From the NCBI GenBank assembly GCA_902518835.1, contig CABYHH010000001.1, positions 108,052-164,811 on the forward strand: DNA of 56,760 bases, given 5' to 3'. The notes under the pieces are model-generated. The model searched no databases. It was not told where the DNA came from and saw nothing but the letters and a program-made list of their open reading frames with translations. Both the position numbers and the translations under genes were made by a program. Shown in pieces: positions 17,295 to 25,253 of this stretch. Origin of the DNA: an uncultured Pelagibacteraceae bacterium (GTDB taxonomy: Bacteria > Pseudomonadota > Alphaproteobacteria > Pelagibacterales > Pelagibacteraceae). The number at the start of each line of letters is the position of its first letter. The stretch's first letter is position 1.

Positions 17295-17984
17295 ATGAAC
17301 AGTATTGATAAAGTTAAATCAATTTCTGTATGGATTTTTATAATTCCATTTTTATCAGTAAATACTTGCTTGTTAATTGTAACAAGCTTTCATCAAATAT
17401 TAGAGCCAGGTGTTCCTATATTTCCGACATTTCCTTATCTTGATGGTGGAGTTTCAATCAGCAGAACTGTTAGAGATTTTCCTTTATATTTAATATTTAA
17501 ACCAGCAATGTTTATAACCTCATATTTATTAATTCGTTACTGGCTTAATACTAAAAATATTATTAACCACTTTAATCAAGACTATATACACACAAAAAAA
17601 ATCATATTTTTTGGTGTTGGTTCTGCAATATTATTAACAATTCACTCAATTTTTTTAGGAATAAAGTTTGATAATGACTTGTATAAACTATTTAGAAGAG
17701 TTGTAATGCTGTCATTCATTATATTTGAATTAATTGCACAAGCTTATTTGATAAAATTTTTTTATGAAATAAGAGAAAAATTAGTAAATTACATTAATAT
17801 TATTTATTTAAAAATAAAAAGGATCTTAATAACAGTTTTAATTACTATCTCAGTTATAACATTGCCTTTTTTACCTTTCGACAATTTTAAATTTTTAAAA
17901 CATGCTATCGAATGGAATGTTTTCTTAGGAGTAATAATTTTCTATTTGTTGACATTTTTAATGTGGAAAAAAAAGATTACTTAG
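17295..17984 (+). CDS. Six-helix membrane protein, possibly Frag1/DRAM/Sfk1-like
   Basis: A 229-residue integral membrane protein with about six hydrophobic helices and a short luminal/periplasmic loop after helix 1 ([18 protein letters not shown]). A proline- and arginine-containing loop at this place is seen in Frag1/DRAM/Sfk1 family proteins, so I suggest that family tentatively. The end is a basic WKKKIT. It overlaps the convergent mnmA gene by eight bases. No function can be given. Confidence 0.6.
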   Translation: MNSIDKVKSISVWIFIIPFLSVNTCLLIVTSFHQILEPGVPIFPTFPYLDGGVSISRTVRDFPLYLIFKPAMFITSYLLIRYWLNTKNIINHFNQDYIHTKKIIFFGVGSAILLTIHSIFLGIKFDNDLYKLFRRVVMLSFIIFELIAQAYLIKFFYEIREKLVNYINIIYLKIKRILITVLITISVITLPFLPFDNFKFLKHAIEWNVFLGVIIFYLLTFLMWKKKIT

Positions 17985-19095
17985 TAATCCATCCACCACC
18001 AAGAACTTTGTAACCCAATTTATCTTTATTATAAAATACGCACGCTTGGCCTGGTGATATTCCATCTTCTGATAATTCTAAATTTACCTCAGCCTTATTT
18101 TCTTGGATAAAATTAACTTTCGCTTCGAGAAGTTTTCCAGTTGATCTAACTTTGACAAGTATTTTATTTTGAAATTCTTTTTTACCTCCTAATAGATTTA
18201 TTCTATCCAAAGATATCTTTTTTTTACCCAATCTATCCCTTGGTCCAACTATAATTTCATTTTTATCCGAGTTTATCTCCACTACATATAAGGGTTCTTT
18301 ATCTGAAACTTTAATCCCTTTTCTTTGACCTATAGTAAAATTAATTATCCCGTCATGTACTCCAATAACTTTTCCACTTGTATCTTTAATATTTCCTTTA
18401 TTTAATGACTCAGGTCTAAACTTTTGAATTACTGACGCATAATCACCATTTGGAACAAAGCAGATATCTTGACTATCAGGTTTATCAGCAACATTTAAAT
18501 TTAATTCTTTTGCTATTTCTCTTGTTTCATTTTTCATCATACCACCTAAAGGGAATCTCAAATAATTTAATTGGTCTCTAGAAGTATTAAATAAAAAATA
18601 GCTTTGATCTCTATTTTCATCTAGGGCCTTATACATGTTTGTTTCACCGTTAGTTGTTATACTTTTAACGTAATGACCCGTTATCATCGCATCAGCCTTT
18701 AGTTCTTTCGAAACTTCAAATAAATCCTTAAATTTTACTGTTTGATTACATTGTACACACGGAATAGGTGTTTCTCCTTTAAGATAACTTTCAACAAAAT
18801 TATCTATTACCCCTTGTTTAAATTTATCCTGATAATAAAGAATCTTATGATCAATATTTAACTTATTTGCTACTCTTTTTGCGTCCATTATATCTTGACC
18901 AGAACAACATTGTTTCGATACCGCGACCTGTTTGCTATCATCATAAAGTTTTAAAGTTATCCCAATAACTTTGAAACCTTCTTTTTTCATTATTCCTGCA
19001 ACTGTAGATGAGTCAACACCACCTGACATCGCCACAACAACAGTCGTTTCAGAAGGTTTTTTATTAAGCCCTATTAAATTTAATTCTTTATTCAT
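17977..19095 (-). CDS. mnmA: tRNA-specific 2-thiouridylase
   Basis: MnmA activates U34 of Lys/Glu/Gln tRNAs with ATP and inserts sulfur to give 2-thiouridine, using a persulfide relayed from IscS. The PP-loop SGGVDSS lies near residue 25. The catalytic cysteines are in TPIPCVQCN (about residue 110) and [12 protein letters not shown] (about residue 205), and the C-terminal beta-barrel ends with SPGQACVFY. At 372 residues it has the normal length. The gene stands alone on the minus strand, divergent from the DUF3553 gene, with only 41 bases between start codons. Confidence 0.95.
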   Translation of the reverse strand: MNKELNLIGLNKKPSETTVVVAMSGGVDSSTVAGIMKKEGFKVIGITLKLYDDSKQVAVSKQCCSGQDIMDAKRVANKLNIDHKILYYQDKFKQGVIDNFVESYLKGETPIPCVQCNQTVKFKDLFEVSKELKADAMITGHYVKSITTNGETNMYKALDENRDQSYFLFNTSRDQLNYLRFPLGGMMKNETREIAKELNLNVADKPDSQDICFVPNGDYASVIQKFRPESLNKGNIKDTSGKVIGVHDGIINFTIGQRKGIKVSDKEPLYVVEINSDKNEIIVGPRDRLGKKKISLDRINLLGGKKEFQNKILVKVRSTGKLLEAKVNFIQENKAEVNLELSEDGISPGQACVFYNKDKLGYKVLGGGWITK

Positions 19096-19136
19096 TTGAT
19101 GGTATTTATACTTATTTCTATTATAAATTAAATTAA

Positions 19137-19307
19137 ATGATTTTTGATTATGAGCCAGGTGACAAAGTTTTCAACCCAAATAATAAAAACTGGGGTATTG
19201 GACAAGTTCAATCAATTATAAAAGAAAAAGTAACAGTTAATTTTGAAAATGCTGGTAAAAAAGTAATTAATGCAAAAAATATACAGCTTGAAAAGATAAA
19301 TGAATAA
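19137..19307 (+). CDS. DUF3553-family small protein (56 aa)
   Basis: ATG at 19137, stop 19305-19307. The sequence [20 protein letters not shown], then [13 protein letters not shown], matches the alphaproteobacterial DUF3553 pattern (PGD-hP-WGxGQVQS, VNFExAGK). This is a small CarD/SH3-like beta-barrel resembling the UvrD/PcrA C-terminal Tudor-like domain. Family members may bind RNA polymerase or nucleic acid, but the role is unproven. It overlaps the start of cysQ by eight bases (ATGAATAA), so the two are co-translated. Confidence 0.75.
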   Translation: MIFDYEPGDKVFNPNNKNWGIGQVQSIIKEKVTVNFENAGKKVINAKNIQLEKINE

Positions 19308-20073
19308 AATTGATATAAAGATAGTTGTCGAAAATTTAATCGATACATTCCTTCAGGCAGGAAAAATTTCATTAGATCTTAGAAGAAAAGGTCTTACAAA
19401 AAAGATAAAATCTGACAACACACCAGTAAGTAATGGTGACTTAGAGGTTAATGAAATACTAACAAATAAAATCAATCAATTAACACCTGATATTCCAATA
19501 ATCTCGGAAGAAACATCAGATAATAAATCTACAAAAAATTTAGAAAATTTTTGGTTAGTCGATCCAATAGATGGAACTTACGACTACATAAACAATAAAG
19601 AAGAGTTTACTATCAATGCAGGATTAATAATAAAAAGAAAACCAGTTGCAGGACTTATTAATGCGCCAGCAAAAAATAGAATGTTTTATTCTTATGGTGG
19701 AGGATTTTCATTTGAAATAAAGGATGGAAAATCTATAAAATTGGAGTGCTCAAAAAATCGAAATAATAAAGAAATTAAATTTGTATCTTACTCCAAAAAT
19801 ATTAAAAGTGAAATTGCGGATATACACAATAAACTAAATGTAAAAGATTTTGTACGAATGAAAAGTTCTTTAAAATTTTGTGTTATTGCTGCTGGGGAAT
19901 TTGATGGATATGTTGCTGAACCACGAGCTTGCGAATGGGATATAGCTGCTGGTCATGCTATCTTAGAAAATGCTGGTGGAAAAATTTCAGATTTTGAAGG
20001 GAATGAAATTTTATATGGTAAAAAGGACTTCAAAAATCCAAGTTTAATTTTAAAAAGTAAAAAAATTCTATAA
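19300..20073 (+). CDS. cysQ: 3'(2'),5'-bisphosphate nucleotidase / inositol monophosphatase family
   Basis: A 257-residue Mg-dependent phosphatase of the inositol monophosphatase superfamily. The metal-binding motifs are ISEET (Glu), LVDPIDGTYDY (Asp-x-Ile-Asp-Gly-Thr), and the second site CEWDIAAGHAIL with a following AGG. CysQ removes the 3'-phosphate from PAP formed in sulfate activation, but related enzymes hydrolyse inositol or histidinol phosphate. The assignment to CysQ is by overall similarity. It follows the DUF3553 gene and shares its stop (TAATG) with the next small membrane protein. Confidence 0.82.
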   Translation: MNKIDIKIVVENLIDTFLQAGKISLDLRRKGLTKKIKSDNTPVSNGDLEVNEILTNKINQLTPDIPIISEETSDNKSTKNLENFWLVDPIDGTYDYINNKEEFTINAGLIIKRKPVAGLINAPAKNRMFYSYGGGFSFEIKDGKSIKLECSKNRNNKEIKFVSYSKNIKSEIADIHNKLNVKDFVRMKSSLKFCVIAAGEFDGYVAEPRACEWDIAAGHAILENAGGKISDFEGNEILYGKKDFKNPSLILKSKKIL

Positions 20074-20216
20074 TGAATGATCAATTAAGAACTATTTTGA
20101 TTATCATTGTTTTAGTTTCAATTTTTGGCTTATTAGTCTTTATTTTTGTTAAAAACTATATCAAATCAAAAATTAACACCTTAGTGAAAGAAGAAAAAGA
20201 AAAAAAATTAAAGTAA
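20073..20216 (+). CDS. Small membrane protein (47 aa) after cysQ
   Basis: ATG at 20073 overlaps the cysQ stop (TAATG) and the frame ends at 20214-20216, overlapping the convergent recX by nine bases. One strong hydrophobic helix (LRTILIIIVLVSIFGLLVFIF) is followed by a charged Lys/Glu-rich tail (KEEKEKKLK). The coupled start and the fit between two gene ends support it as real. The function is unknown; the tail suggests a membrane-anchored coiled coil. Confidence 0.5.
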   Translation: MNDQLRTILIIIVLVSIFGLLVFIFVKNYIKSKINTLVKEEKEKKLK

Positions 20217-20771
20217 CTTTATTATTTTATCAAAATCATCTTTTGTAATATTCATTACTTTTTTTGAAGTTTCAAAATCAAAACCATTTCTTGCTAATAA
20301 GGAAATATCTTTTTTATAGAATAATAGTCTATTATCCTCAGTTCTAGCTGGTCCTATTCTCTTTTTTTTACAAATTTTTATTGCAGAGAAAAAATCTTGG
20401 TCAGAGTTGTCATCGTGAATTTTATTTACTGTTTCTTTTATAAACTCATCTTTAATTCCCTTGCCAACTAAATAATTTCTTATTTTGTTGATTGATTTCC
20501 CCCTTTGAATCATACTTTTTGCCTTACTGTCTGAATAAAATTTATCATTAATAAATTTATTTTTTTCTAAATCAGACAAAACCACATCAATTAAATCGCC
20601 TACATCTCTCTTTTTAATATTGTCTACAGATATTTTGAGATATTTCTTAAGTAAATAAGTCTTAAGTTGTTGTTTAGAGGGTGCATATTTTTCAACATAT
20701 CTGAATGCAAAATTTCTCATCTCTTCAACAGTAACCTCTAAAGTTTTTTTTTTATTTCTTATAGGAATCAT
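20208..20771 (-). CDS. recX: Regulatory protein RecX
   Basis: A 187-residue all-helical protein. The patterns KNKFINDKFYSDSKAKSMI and GKSINKIRNYLVGKGIKDE are typical of the three repeated helical modules of RecX, which binds RecA filaments and dampens recombination and SOS induction. The N-terminal segment (MIPIRNKKKTLEVTVEEM) is a common short extension. RecA is not in this window. Its start codon abuts the start of the divergent ABA4-like gene. Confidence 0.85.
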   Translation of the reverse strand: MIPIRNKKKTLEVTVEEMRNFAFRYVEKYAPSKQQLKTYLLKKYLKISVDNIKKRDVGDLIDVVLSDLEKNKFINDKFYSDSKAKSMIQRGKSINKIRNYLVGKGIKDEFIKETVNKIHDDNSDQDFFSAIKICKKKRIGPARTEDNRLLFYKKDISLLARNGFDFETSKKVMNITKDDFDKIIKLL

Positions 20772-20799
20772 GAATAGATTTAATATAATATATTTTCAA

Positions 20800-21273
20800 A
20801 TGATCGAACAAATTTATAATTATTTTACTATAGAAACTCTCTATTATTGGGTAAATTTTGGAGTACTGCCTTTTTGGTTAGTATTAATTTTTTTTCCTCA
20901 ATCATCATTTTGTAATTATTTTGTGACCTCAATCTTCCCTATTCTAATCTTAAGCGGGACGTATATATTTTTAATTTACAAATCTTATTTAGCTCAATAC
21001 GATTTTATCGGAAATTTTAATCTTTATTTAGGTATCCATGAGATATCAGATTTATTTTCGAATAAATTATTTCTTATTATGTTTTGGGTACATTTTGTGT
21101 CAATTAACCTTTTCACTGGCGGCTGGATTGTAAGAGACTCACAAAAACTTATGATTAATAAAATAGTTTTAATAATACCTCTCATCATTACTTATTTAAT
21201 AGGTCCTTTTGGAATTTTAATATATTGGTTAATAAGAATTTTTTACGCTAAGAGTATGAAGTTGTATGACTAA
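20800..21273 (+). CDS. ABA4-like (DUF4281) membrane protein
   Basis: About 157 residues and four hydrophobic helices. The N-terminus (FGVLPFWLVLIFFP), the middle (GWIVRDSQKLMI) and the end (LIGPFGILIYWLIRIF) match the ABA4-like family, named after a plant chloroplast protein needed for neoxanthin synthesis; the bacterial role is unknown. The frame is open from an ATG at 20770, which overlaps the recX start codon. The Met at 20800 (MIEQIYNYF) is the more likely start, as it leaves room for a leader. It overlaps the next gene by eight bases. Confidence 0.65.
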   Translation: MIEQIYNYFTIETLYYWVNFGVLPFWLVLIFFPQSSFCNYFVTSIFPILILSGTYIFLIYKSYLAQYDFIGNFNLYLGIHEISDLFSNKLFLIMFWVHFVSINLFTGGWIVRDSQKLMINKIVLIIPLIITYLIGPFGILIYWLIRIFYAKSMKLYD

Positions 21274-21850
21274 ATCAATTGATTTTTATTTTGATTTCAT
21301 TAGTCCCTATTCATATCTATCATTAGAAAGACTTAAATTATTAAAAAAAAATAATGACATTGTTATTAATTATAAGCCAATTTTATTAGGAGGCTTACAC
21401 AAACTAGGCGGAATAACACCTCCAGCTTTTAACGACCGTAAATTAAAGAATATGAAGAATGATTGTGAGTTAATTGCAAAAAAAAATAATATTAAATTTT
21501 ATTGGAATTCCAAGTTTCCAATAAATTCCTTATACATTATGAGGGGTTATTTAGTAATCAAAGATAAGGTTAAAGAAAATTATTTTGATAATTGTTTTAA
21601 TGCATACTGGAGAGATAACATAGATATTTCTAATGAAAATAATCTTGAAATGATTTTAGAAAAAACTGGAATAATCAAAAATGAATTTTTTGAAAAAATA
21701 AATCAAATAGAAATTAAGAACAAATTAAAAGAATTTACTGATAAAGCTTTTGAAAAAGATGTCTTTGGCGCCCCTACCTTTATTGTTAATAATAAAATTT
21801 TTTGGGGTCAAGATCGTTTAGAATACGCTATTGATGAATTAAACTCTTAA
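21266..21850 (+). CDS. DsbA-like/2-hydroxychromene-2-carboxylate isomerase family protein
   Basis: 194 residues of the thioredoxin-fold kappa-GST/HCCA-isomerase family: FYFDFISPYSYLSLERL at the N-terminus, the helical insert, and the C-terminal FGAPTFIVNNKIFWGQDRL. The active-site serine of the family fits the S in FISPYSY. These enzymes use glutathione to isomerise aromatic intermediates, or act as DsbA-like oxidoreductases; there are no aromatic catabolism genes nearby, so the substrate is open. It overlaps the upstream gene by eight bases and the convergent rhodanese gene by four. Confidence 0.85.
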   Translation: MTKSIDFYFDFISPYSYLSLERLKLLKKNNDIVINYKPILLGGLHKLGGITPPAFNDRKLKNMKNDCELIAKKNNIKFYWNSKFPINSLYIMRGYLVIKDKVKENYFDNCFNAYWRDNIDISNENNLEMILEKTGIIKNEFFEKINQIEIKNKLKEFTDKAFEKDVFGAPTFIVNNKIFWGQDRLEYAIDELNS

Positions 21851-22230
21851 GTTACTTTGAATTTACTTTGTCTTAATGCTCCAAAACCACCATCAACATG
21901 TGAAACTTTTTTAAAACCCATATCTTTTAATGTTTTTGCTGCTAAAGCAGATCTTAAACCACCTGCACAAAACAACACCATCTCTTTTTCTAATTCAAGC
22001 TTGCCTTGTTTAAAGTAAGGACTTTCCGGATCAAGCCAAAACTCTAGCATGCCCCTTGGAATATGGTTTGAATTCTCTATTCTACCTTCCTTTTCTAATT
22101 CTCTGATATCTCTAATATCTATTAAATTACACTGATTATCACTAGATAAAGTATATGCTTCATCTGCAGAAATAGTTTTTATTTCTTTTAAAGCATTATC
22201 AACTAAGGTTTTAGATGATAGAATTGACAT
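21847..22230 (-). CDS. Rhodanese-like domain protein
   Basis: A single 127-residue rhodanese domain with active-site Cys in LFCAGGLRSALAA (about residue 90) and LIDIRDIRELEKEGRI at the start of the fold. The active-site loop CAGGLR fits a sulfurtransferase. Rhodaneses carry persulfide sulfur between enzymes; no obvious partner gene overlaps it. It is convergent with the isomerase-like gene and divergent from the glycosyltransferase-like gene with 18 bases between starts. Confidence 0.88.
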   Translation of the reverse strand: MSILSSKTLVDNALKEIKTISADEAYTLSSDNQCNLIDIRDIRELEKEGRIENSNHIPRGMLEFWLDPESPYFKQGKLELEKEMVLFCAGGLRSALAAKTLKDMGFKKVSHVDGGFGALRQSKFKVT

Positions 22231-22248
22231 GATAATTAATTATATCTT

Positions 22249-23274
22249 ATGAAAATCAAAAATAAAACTAATAAATCAAAATTTTTAAAAAAAATATTCA
22301 TAAAACTGTCAAGGATTTTTGGTTTTGAAATAATTGATCAATCTAATTTTTATATTCCCACTTCTAATAAAGATGGTTTAAAAAACCCATCTCAAATAGG
22401 AAAAGAGTCTTTAATAATTCCTATGGGAAAAACTGAGATTACAAGGCCAGTTAAATCTTTAGATATTATTTTAAGAACTTGTACTTCCGTGAATATGTTA
22501 ACTCAATCAAAAAAAAGAATTTTTGAAAAAGATAAAAGTGAATATAGTTTAAAAACACTAAACTCAATCACAAACTCCATTAACAATAATAAAGAATTAT
22601 TTAATAAAATACATCTCAAAGTTACAATTATTGATCACAATTCAAATCAAGAAATTTTATCAAAATTTAATGAAATACTTAAAAATCAATTTTTTCAAAG
22701 TGAGGTTTTAAAACTAGATCTAGATTTATATGCAAAACAAATCGATAAAATAAATGAAGAGGGAAAAGAAGTATCAAAAAATCAAATTTCAAACATGTCA
22801 AATATTCATCAATCATTTGAAATCGCGAAAAATTGTGGAGATTTAATTTACTTTGTTGAGGATGACTATATTCATAAATTAGATGCTATTGAAGAAATGA
22901 TATTTGCTTATGAAAGAATTTCATCACAATTAAGTCGAGAATTAATTTTGTGCCCTTCAGACTACCCATATCTATATAATAGTCTTGAAAAGTCATATGT
23001 TTTTTTAGGTAATAAATATCATTGGAGATCAATTGAAGAAACTTTATGTACATTTTTAACGAGTAAAACTTTAATCAATAAATATTTTGATGAATTTACT
23101 AGTACATCCAAAAAAGAACATTACCCTTTTGAAAAACCTTTTCATAATATTTATAAAAAAGAACTGTGTATTAGTCCCATGCCCGCATTAGCAACTCATT
23201 TCACAAATATCAATTCTGTTTATGGACTTTCACCTTTTGTAGACTACAAAAAATTGTGGGATAAAAACGAGTAA
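22249..23274 (+). CDS. Putative glycosyltransferase, GT-A-like
   Basis: 341 residues without membrane helices. The acidic motif YFVEDDYIH near residue 203 resembles the DxD/EDD metal-binding motif of GT-A glycosyltransferases. The preceding SLDIILRTCTSVNML is like the first strand of that fold, and the N-terminal 25 residues are strongly basic (possible membrane association). The donor and acceptor are unknown. The gene stands alone, and a strong bidirectional terminator starts right after its stop codon. Confidence 0.6.
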   Translation: MKIKNKTNKSKFLKKIFIKLSRIFGFEIIDQSNFYIPTSNKDGLKNPSQIGKESLIIPMGKTEITRPVKSLDIILRTCTSVNMLTQSKKRIFEKDKSEYSLKTLNSITNSINNNKELFNKIHLKVTIIDHNSNQEILSKFNEILKNQFFQSEVLKLDLDLYAKQIDKINEEGKEVSKNQISNMSNIHQSFEIAKNCGDLIYFVEDDYIHKLDAIEEMIFAYERISSQLSRELILCPSDYPYLYNSLEKSYVFLGNKYHWRSIEETLCTFLTSKTLINKYFDEFTSTSKKEHYPFEKPFHNIYKKELCISPMPALATHFTNINSVYGLSPFVDYKKLWDKNE

Positions 23275-23301
23275 AAAAAAGCCCCCTGAGGGAGGGGGCT
23301 T
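23274..23301 (-). terminator. Strong rho-independent terminator (amtB/3'-UTR RNA side)
   Basis: The arms AGCCCCC and GGGGGCT flank the loop TGAGGGA at 23280-23300. On the minus strand the hairpin is followed by eight U residues, giving a textbook terminator for the transcript that contains amtB and its 3' UTR. On the plus strand the tail is only TTTAGTT, so it may also stop the glycosyltransferase transcript less efficiently. Confidence 0.9.
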
Positions 23302-23390
23302 TAGTTAACTAACTTAGAGAGAATTTTTAGGGACTCTTCGATGAGTAATCGCGGAATACAGAGAGCGAAGAGCCCCTATATTGTCGACAA
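23302..23390 (-). ncRNA. Structured 3' UTR of amtB, candidate small RNA
   Basis: Between the amtB stop and the terminator, the minus strand folds into a long hairpin. CTCTTCG at 23334-23340 pairs fully with CGAAGAG at 23366-23372, and the pairing extends to 12 positions with one A-C mismatch (23329-23340 with 23366-23377), around a 25-base loop. A perfect ten-base palindrome TTGTCGACAA (23381-23390) lies against the amtB stop. The stretch is richer in G+C than its surroundings. Together with the strong terminator this could be a small RNA or an RNA-stability element; no known family is recognised. Confidence 0.45.
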
Positions 23391-24689
23391 TTAATCACGG
23401 ATTGAGTAAGCAATAACTCCAGTTTCAGAAACATCTGTCCCTTTCGTTTCAGCTTCTTTGCTCAATCTAATACCCATTGTTGCTTTCATTAACGACCAAA
23501 CAATTAGAGCAACTACAAACACAAACACGTTAACTGATAATACGCCAAGTAATTGTGTTCCAAAGTTTGCACCTGAGTTTGTTGCAGGAACAATTAATGT
23601 TCCCCAAATTCCAGCAAACATGTGAGCTGGTATTGCTCCGACTACGTCGTCAATTTTTAATGAGAACAAGAATTTTGTTCCGTATACAACAATAGCACCT
23701 CCAACAGCACCAATTAAAATTGAAGCTAAAGGAGAAGGCATTAAAGGTTCTGCGGTAATAGCAACTAGACCACCGATACATCCGTTTAACATTTGAATAA
23801 CATCAGTTTTTCCAGATAATCTTGTTAAGGCACCCGCCGCTAATACACCACCAGCACCTGCTAAGAATGTATTGATAAAAATTTTCGATACTGCAATAGC
23901 GTCTGGCGCTGTTCCGATTGCTAATTGAGAACCACCATTAAATCCAAACCAACCTAACCAAAGAATAAATACTCCTAAGGTTACTAATGGAATTGATGAT
24001 GCTGCAAAAGGCTTCAAAGGAGCTGCTTCACCTTTTTTAGTGAAACGACCTAATCTTGGACCTAATATCATTGCTCCAGCAAGTGCAGCTGCACCTCCTG
24101 TAGAGTGAACTAAAGTTGAACCAGCAAAATCTGAGAAACCAGCAGCTGCCAACCAACCACCGCCCCATTGCCATCCCATTACTATTGGGTAAATAATTCC
24201 TGATAAAATAGCAGCGAACAAAAAGAATGGCCATAATTTGATTCTTTCCGCTAGAGTACCTGATACTATAGATACTGTAGTTGCACAGAATACCATTTGG
24301 AAATACCAATCTGAACCATCAGCATAACCAGTGCCAATTTTACTTGCATCTGACCATGGAACAAATTTACCTATATATCCACCTTCTGGGATACCATAAG
24401 CAAGATTGTAACCAACCATCCAGAACATTATTCCAGCAATTGATACTAATCCTATATTTTTTGCACAGATAACGGATACACTCTTTGATGTAACCATTCC
24501 TGATTCTAACATTGCAAATCCACAAGCCATAAAAAAAACTAAGAATCCACAAATTAAAAAGAGCAAGGTATTAAATATAAAACCCACTTCAGCAGAAACT
24601 GTTGTCTCTGCCATACCTGCACTACTCATGTTCAATAAAAAAATCAAACTTAGGAGTGGTGCACTCATTATTTTTATTAATTTAGTCAT
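23391..24689 (-). CDS. amtB: Ammonium transporter
   Basis: 432 residues: a signal-like first segment (MSSAGMAETT) and eleven transmembrane helices of the Amt/MEP/Rh family. The twin-His channel histidines are in STLVHSTGGAAAL (about residue 190) and AIPAHMFAGIWGT (about residue 352). The family motif DFAGS precedes the first. Its ribosome site is unusually strong for this window (AGGGAGGTC just before the ATG). No glnK lies next to it. The upstream 134 bases contain a palindrome and the terminator of the HU gene, so amtB has its own promoter. It ends in a structured 3' UTR. Confidence 0.95.
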   Translation of the reverse strand: MTKLIKIMSAPLLSLIFLLNMSSAGMAETTVSAEVGFIFNTLLFLICGFLVFFMACGFAMLESGMVTSKSVSVICAKNIGLVSIAGIMFWMVGYNLAYGIPEGGYIGKFVPWSDASKIGTGYADGSDWYFQMVFCATTVSIVSGTLAERIKLWPFFLFAAILSGIIYPIVMGWQWGGGWLAAAGFSDFAGSTLVHSTGGAAALAGAMILGPRLGRFTKKGEAAPLKPFAASSIPLVTLGVFILWLGWFGFNGGSQLAIGTAPDAIAVSKIFINTFLAGAGGVLAAGALTRLSGKTDVIQMLNGCIGGLVAITAEPLMPSPLASILIGAVGGAIVVYGTKFLFSLKIDDVVGAIPAHMFAGIWGTLIVPATNSGANFGTQLLGVLSVNVFVFVVALIVWSLMKATMGIRLSKEAETKGTDVSETGVIAYSIRD

Positions 24690-24760
24690 AAGACCTCCCT
24701 GTTAAAGGGTACTTATAAATTTAGGATAAAAAAAAAGTAACGTTTATTGAGAAAATTGGC

Positions 24761-24777
24761 TATGCACTATTTGCATA
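24761..24777. promoter_or_regulatory. Palindrome upstream of amtB (possible operator)
   Basis: TATGCA, five bases (ctatt), TGCATA: a perfect inverted repeat 72-88 bases before the amtB start codon. It resembles NtrC half-sites (TGCA at both ends) but with shorter spacing than the classic 17-bp site, so the regulator is not identified. Nitrogen control of amtB would be expected. Confidence 0.35.
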
Positions 24778-24780
24778 TAC

Positions 24781-24816
24781 AAACAGCCTTAACGTGAATC
24801 CACATTAAGGCTGTTT
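24781..24816 (-). terminator. Terminator of the HU gene
   Basis: The twelve-base arms AAACAGCCTTAA and TTAAGGCTGTTT pair perfectly around a short loop; the U residues sit inside the arm and in the following GTTTGTAT. It starts eight bases after the HU gene's stop codon, separating HU from amtB. The hairpin is symmetrical, but no convergent gene lies on the other side. Confidence 0.8.
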
Positions 24817-24823
24817 AAAAAGA

Positions 24824-25099
24824 TTATTTATTAAATACTTCTTTTAACGCTTTAGCAGGTAAGAATTTAACCTTTTGTGATGCAGCTATTTGAATTTGCT
24901 CACCAGTTCTTGGGTTTCTGCCAACTCTAGCTTTTCTTTTAGCCACTTTATAGGTTCCAAAACCTGCAATTTTTACAGAGTCATCACCTTTTAAAGCATC
25001 TAAAATCGTGTTGGTTATAGTGTCAAAAGTTCTTTCAGCATCAGCTTTACTTAAATTTAAAGCACCTGAAAGCTTGACTATTAGTTGTTTTTTGTTCAT
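24824..25099 (-). CDS. hup: HU-family DNA-binding protein
   Basis: 91 residues from Met 25099 (MNKKQLIVKLSGALNLSKAD), preceded by a CCGGAGCT ribosome site; the frame is open another 30 codons upstream but that part is Leu/Ile/Lys-rich and outside the family. The DNA-bending arm KARVGRNPRTGEQIQI is complete. HU coats and bends DNA as a homodimer and is a main nucleoid protein in SAR11. The 150 bases upstream carry a 14-base direct repeat, GTATTTATTAAAAA, at 25167 and 25198. It has its own terminator, so it is monocistronic. Confidence 0.93.
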   Translation of the reverse strand: MNKKQLIVKLSGALNLSKADAERTFDTITNTILDALKGDDSVKIAGFGTYKVAKRKARVGRNPRTGEQIQIAASQKVKFLPAKALKEVFNK

Positions 25100-25253
25100 T
25101 TTAGCTCCGGTTTTAGTGGTTATTACTATCTTTATTAAAAGTGTTGATAAATCAAGACTTTTTTTAGTATTTATTAAAAAGTAATACACAATATATGGTA
25201 TTTATTAAAAAAAGGTTGATTTTATTGGCTTTTTTTAAATTTTAAATATTTGT

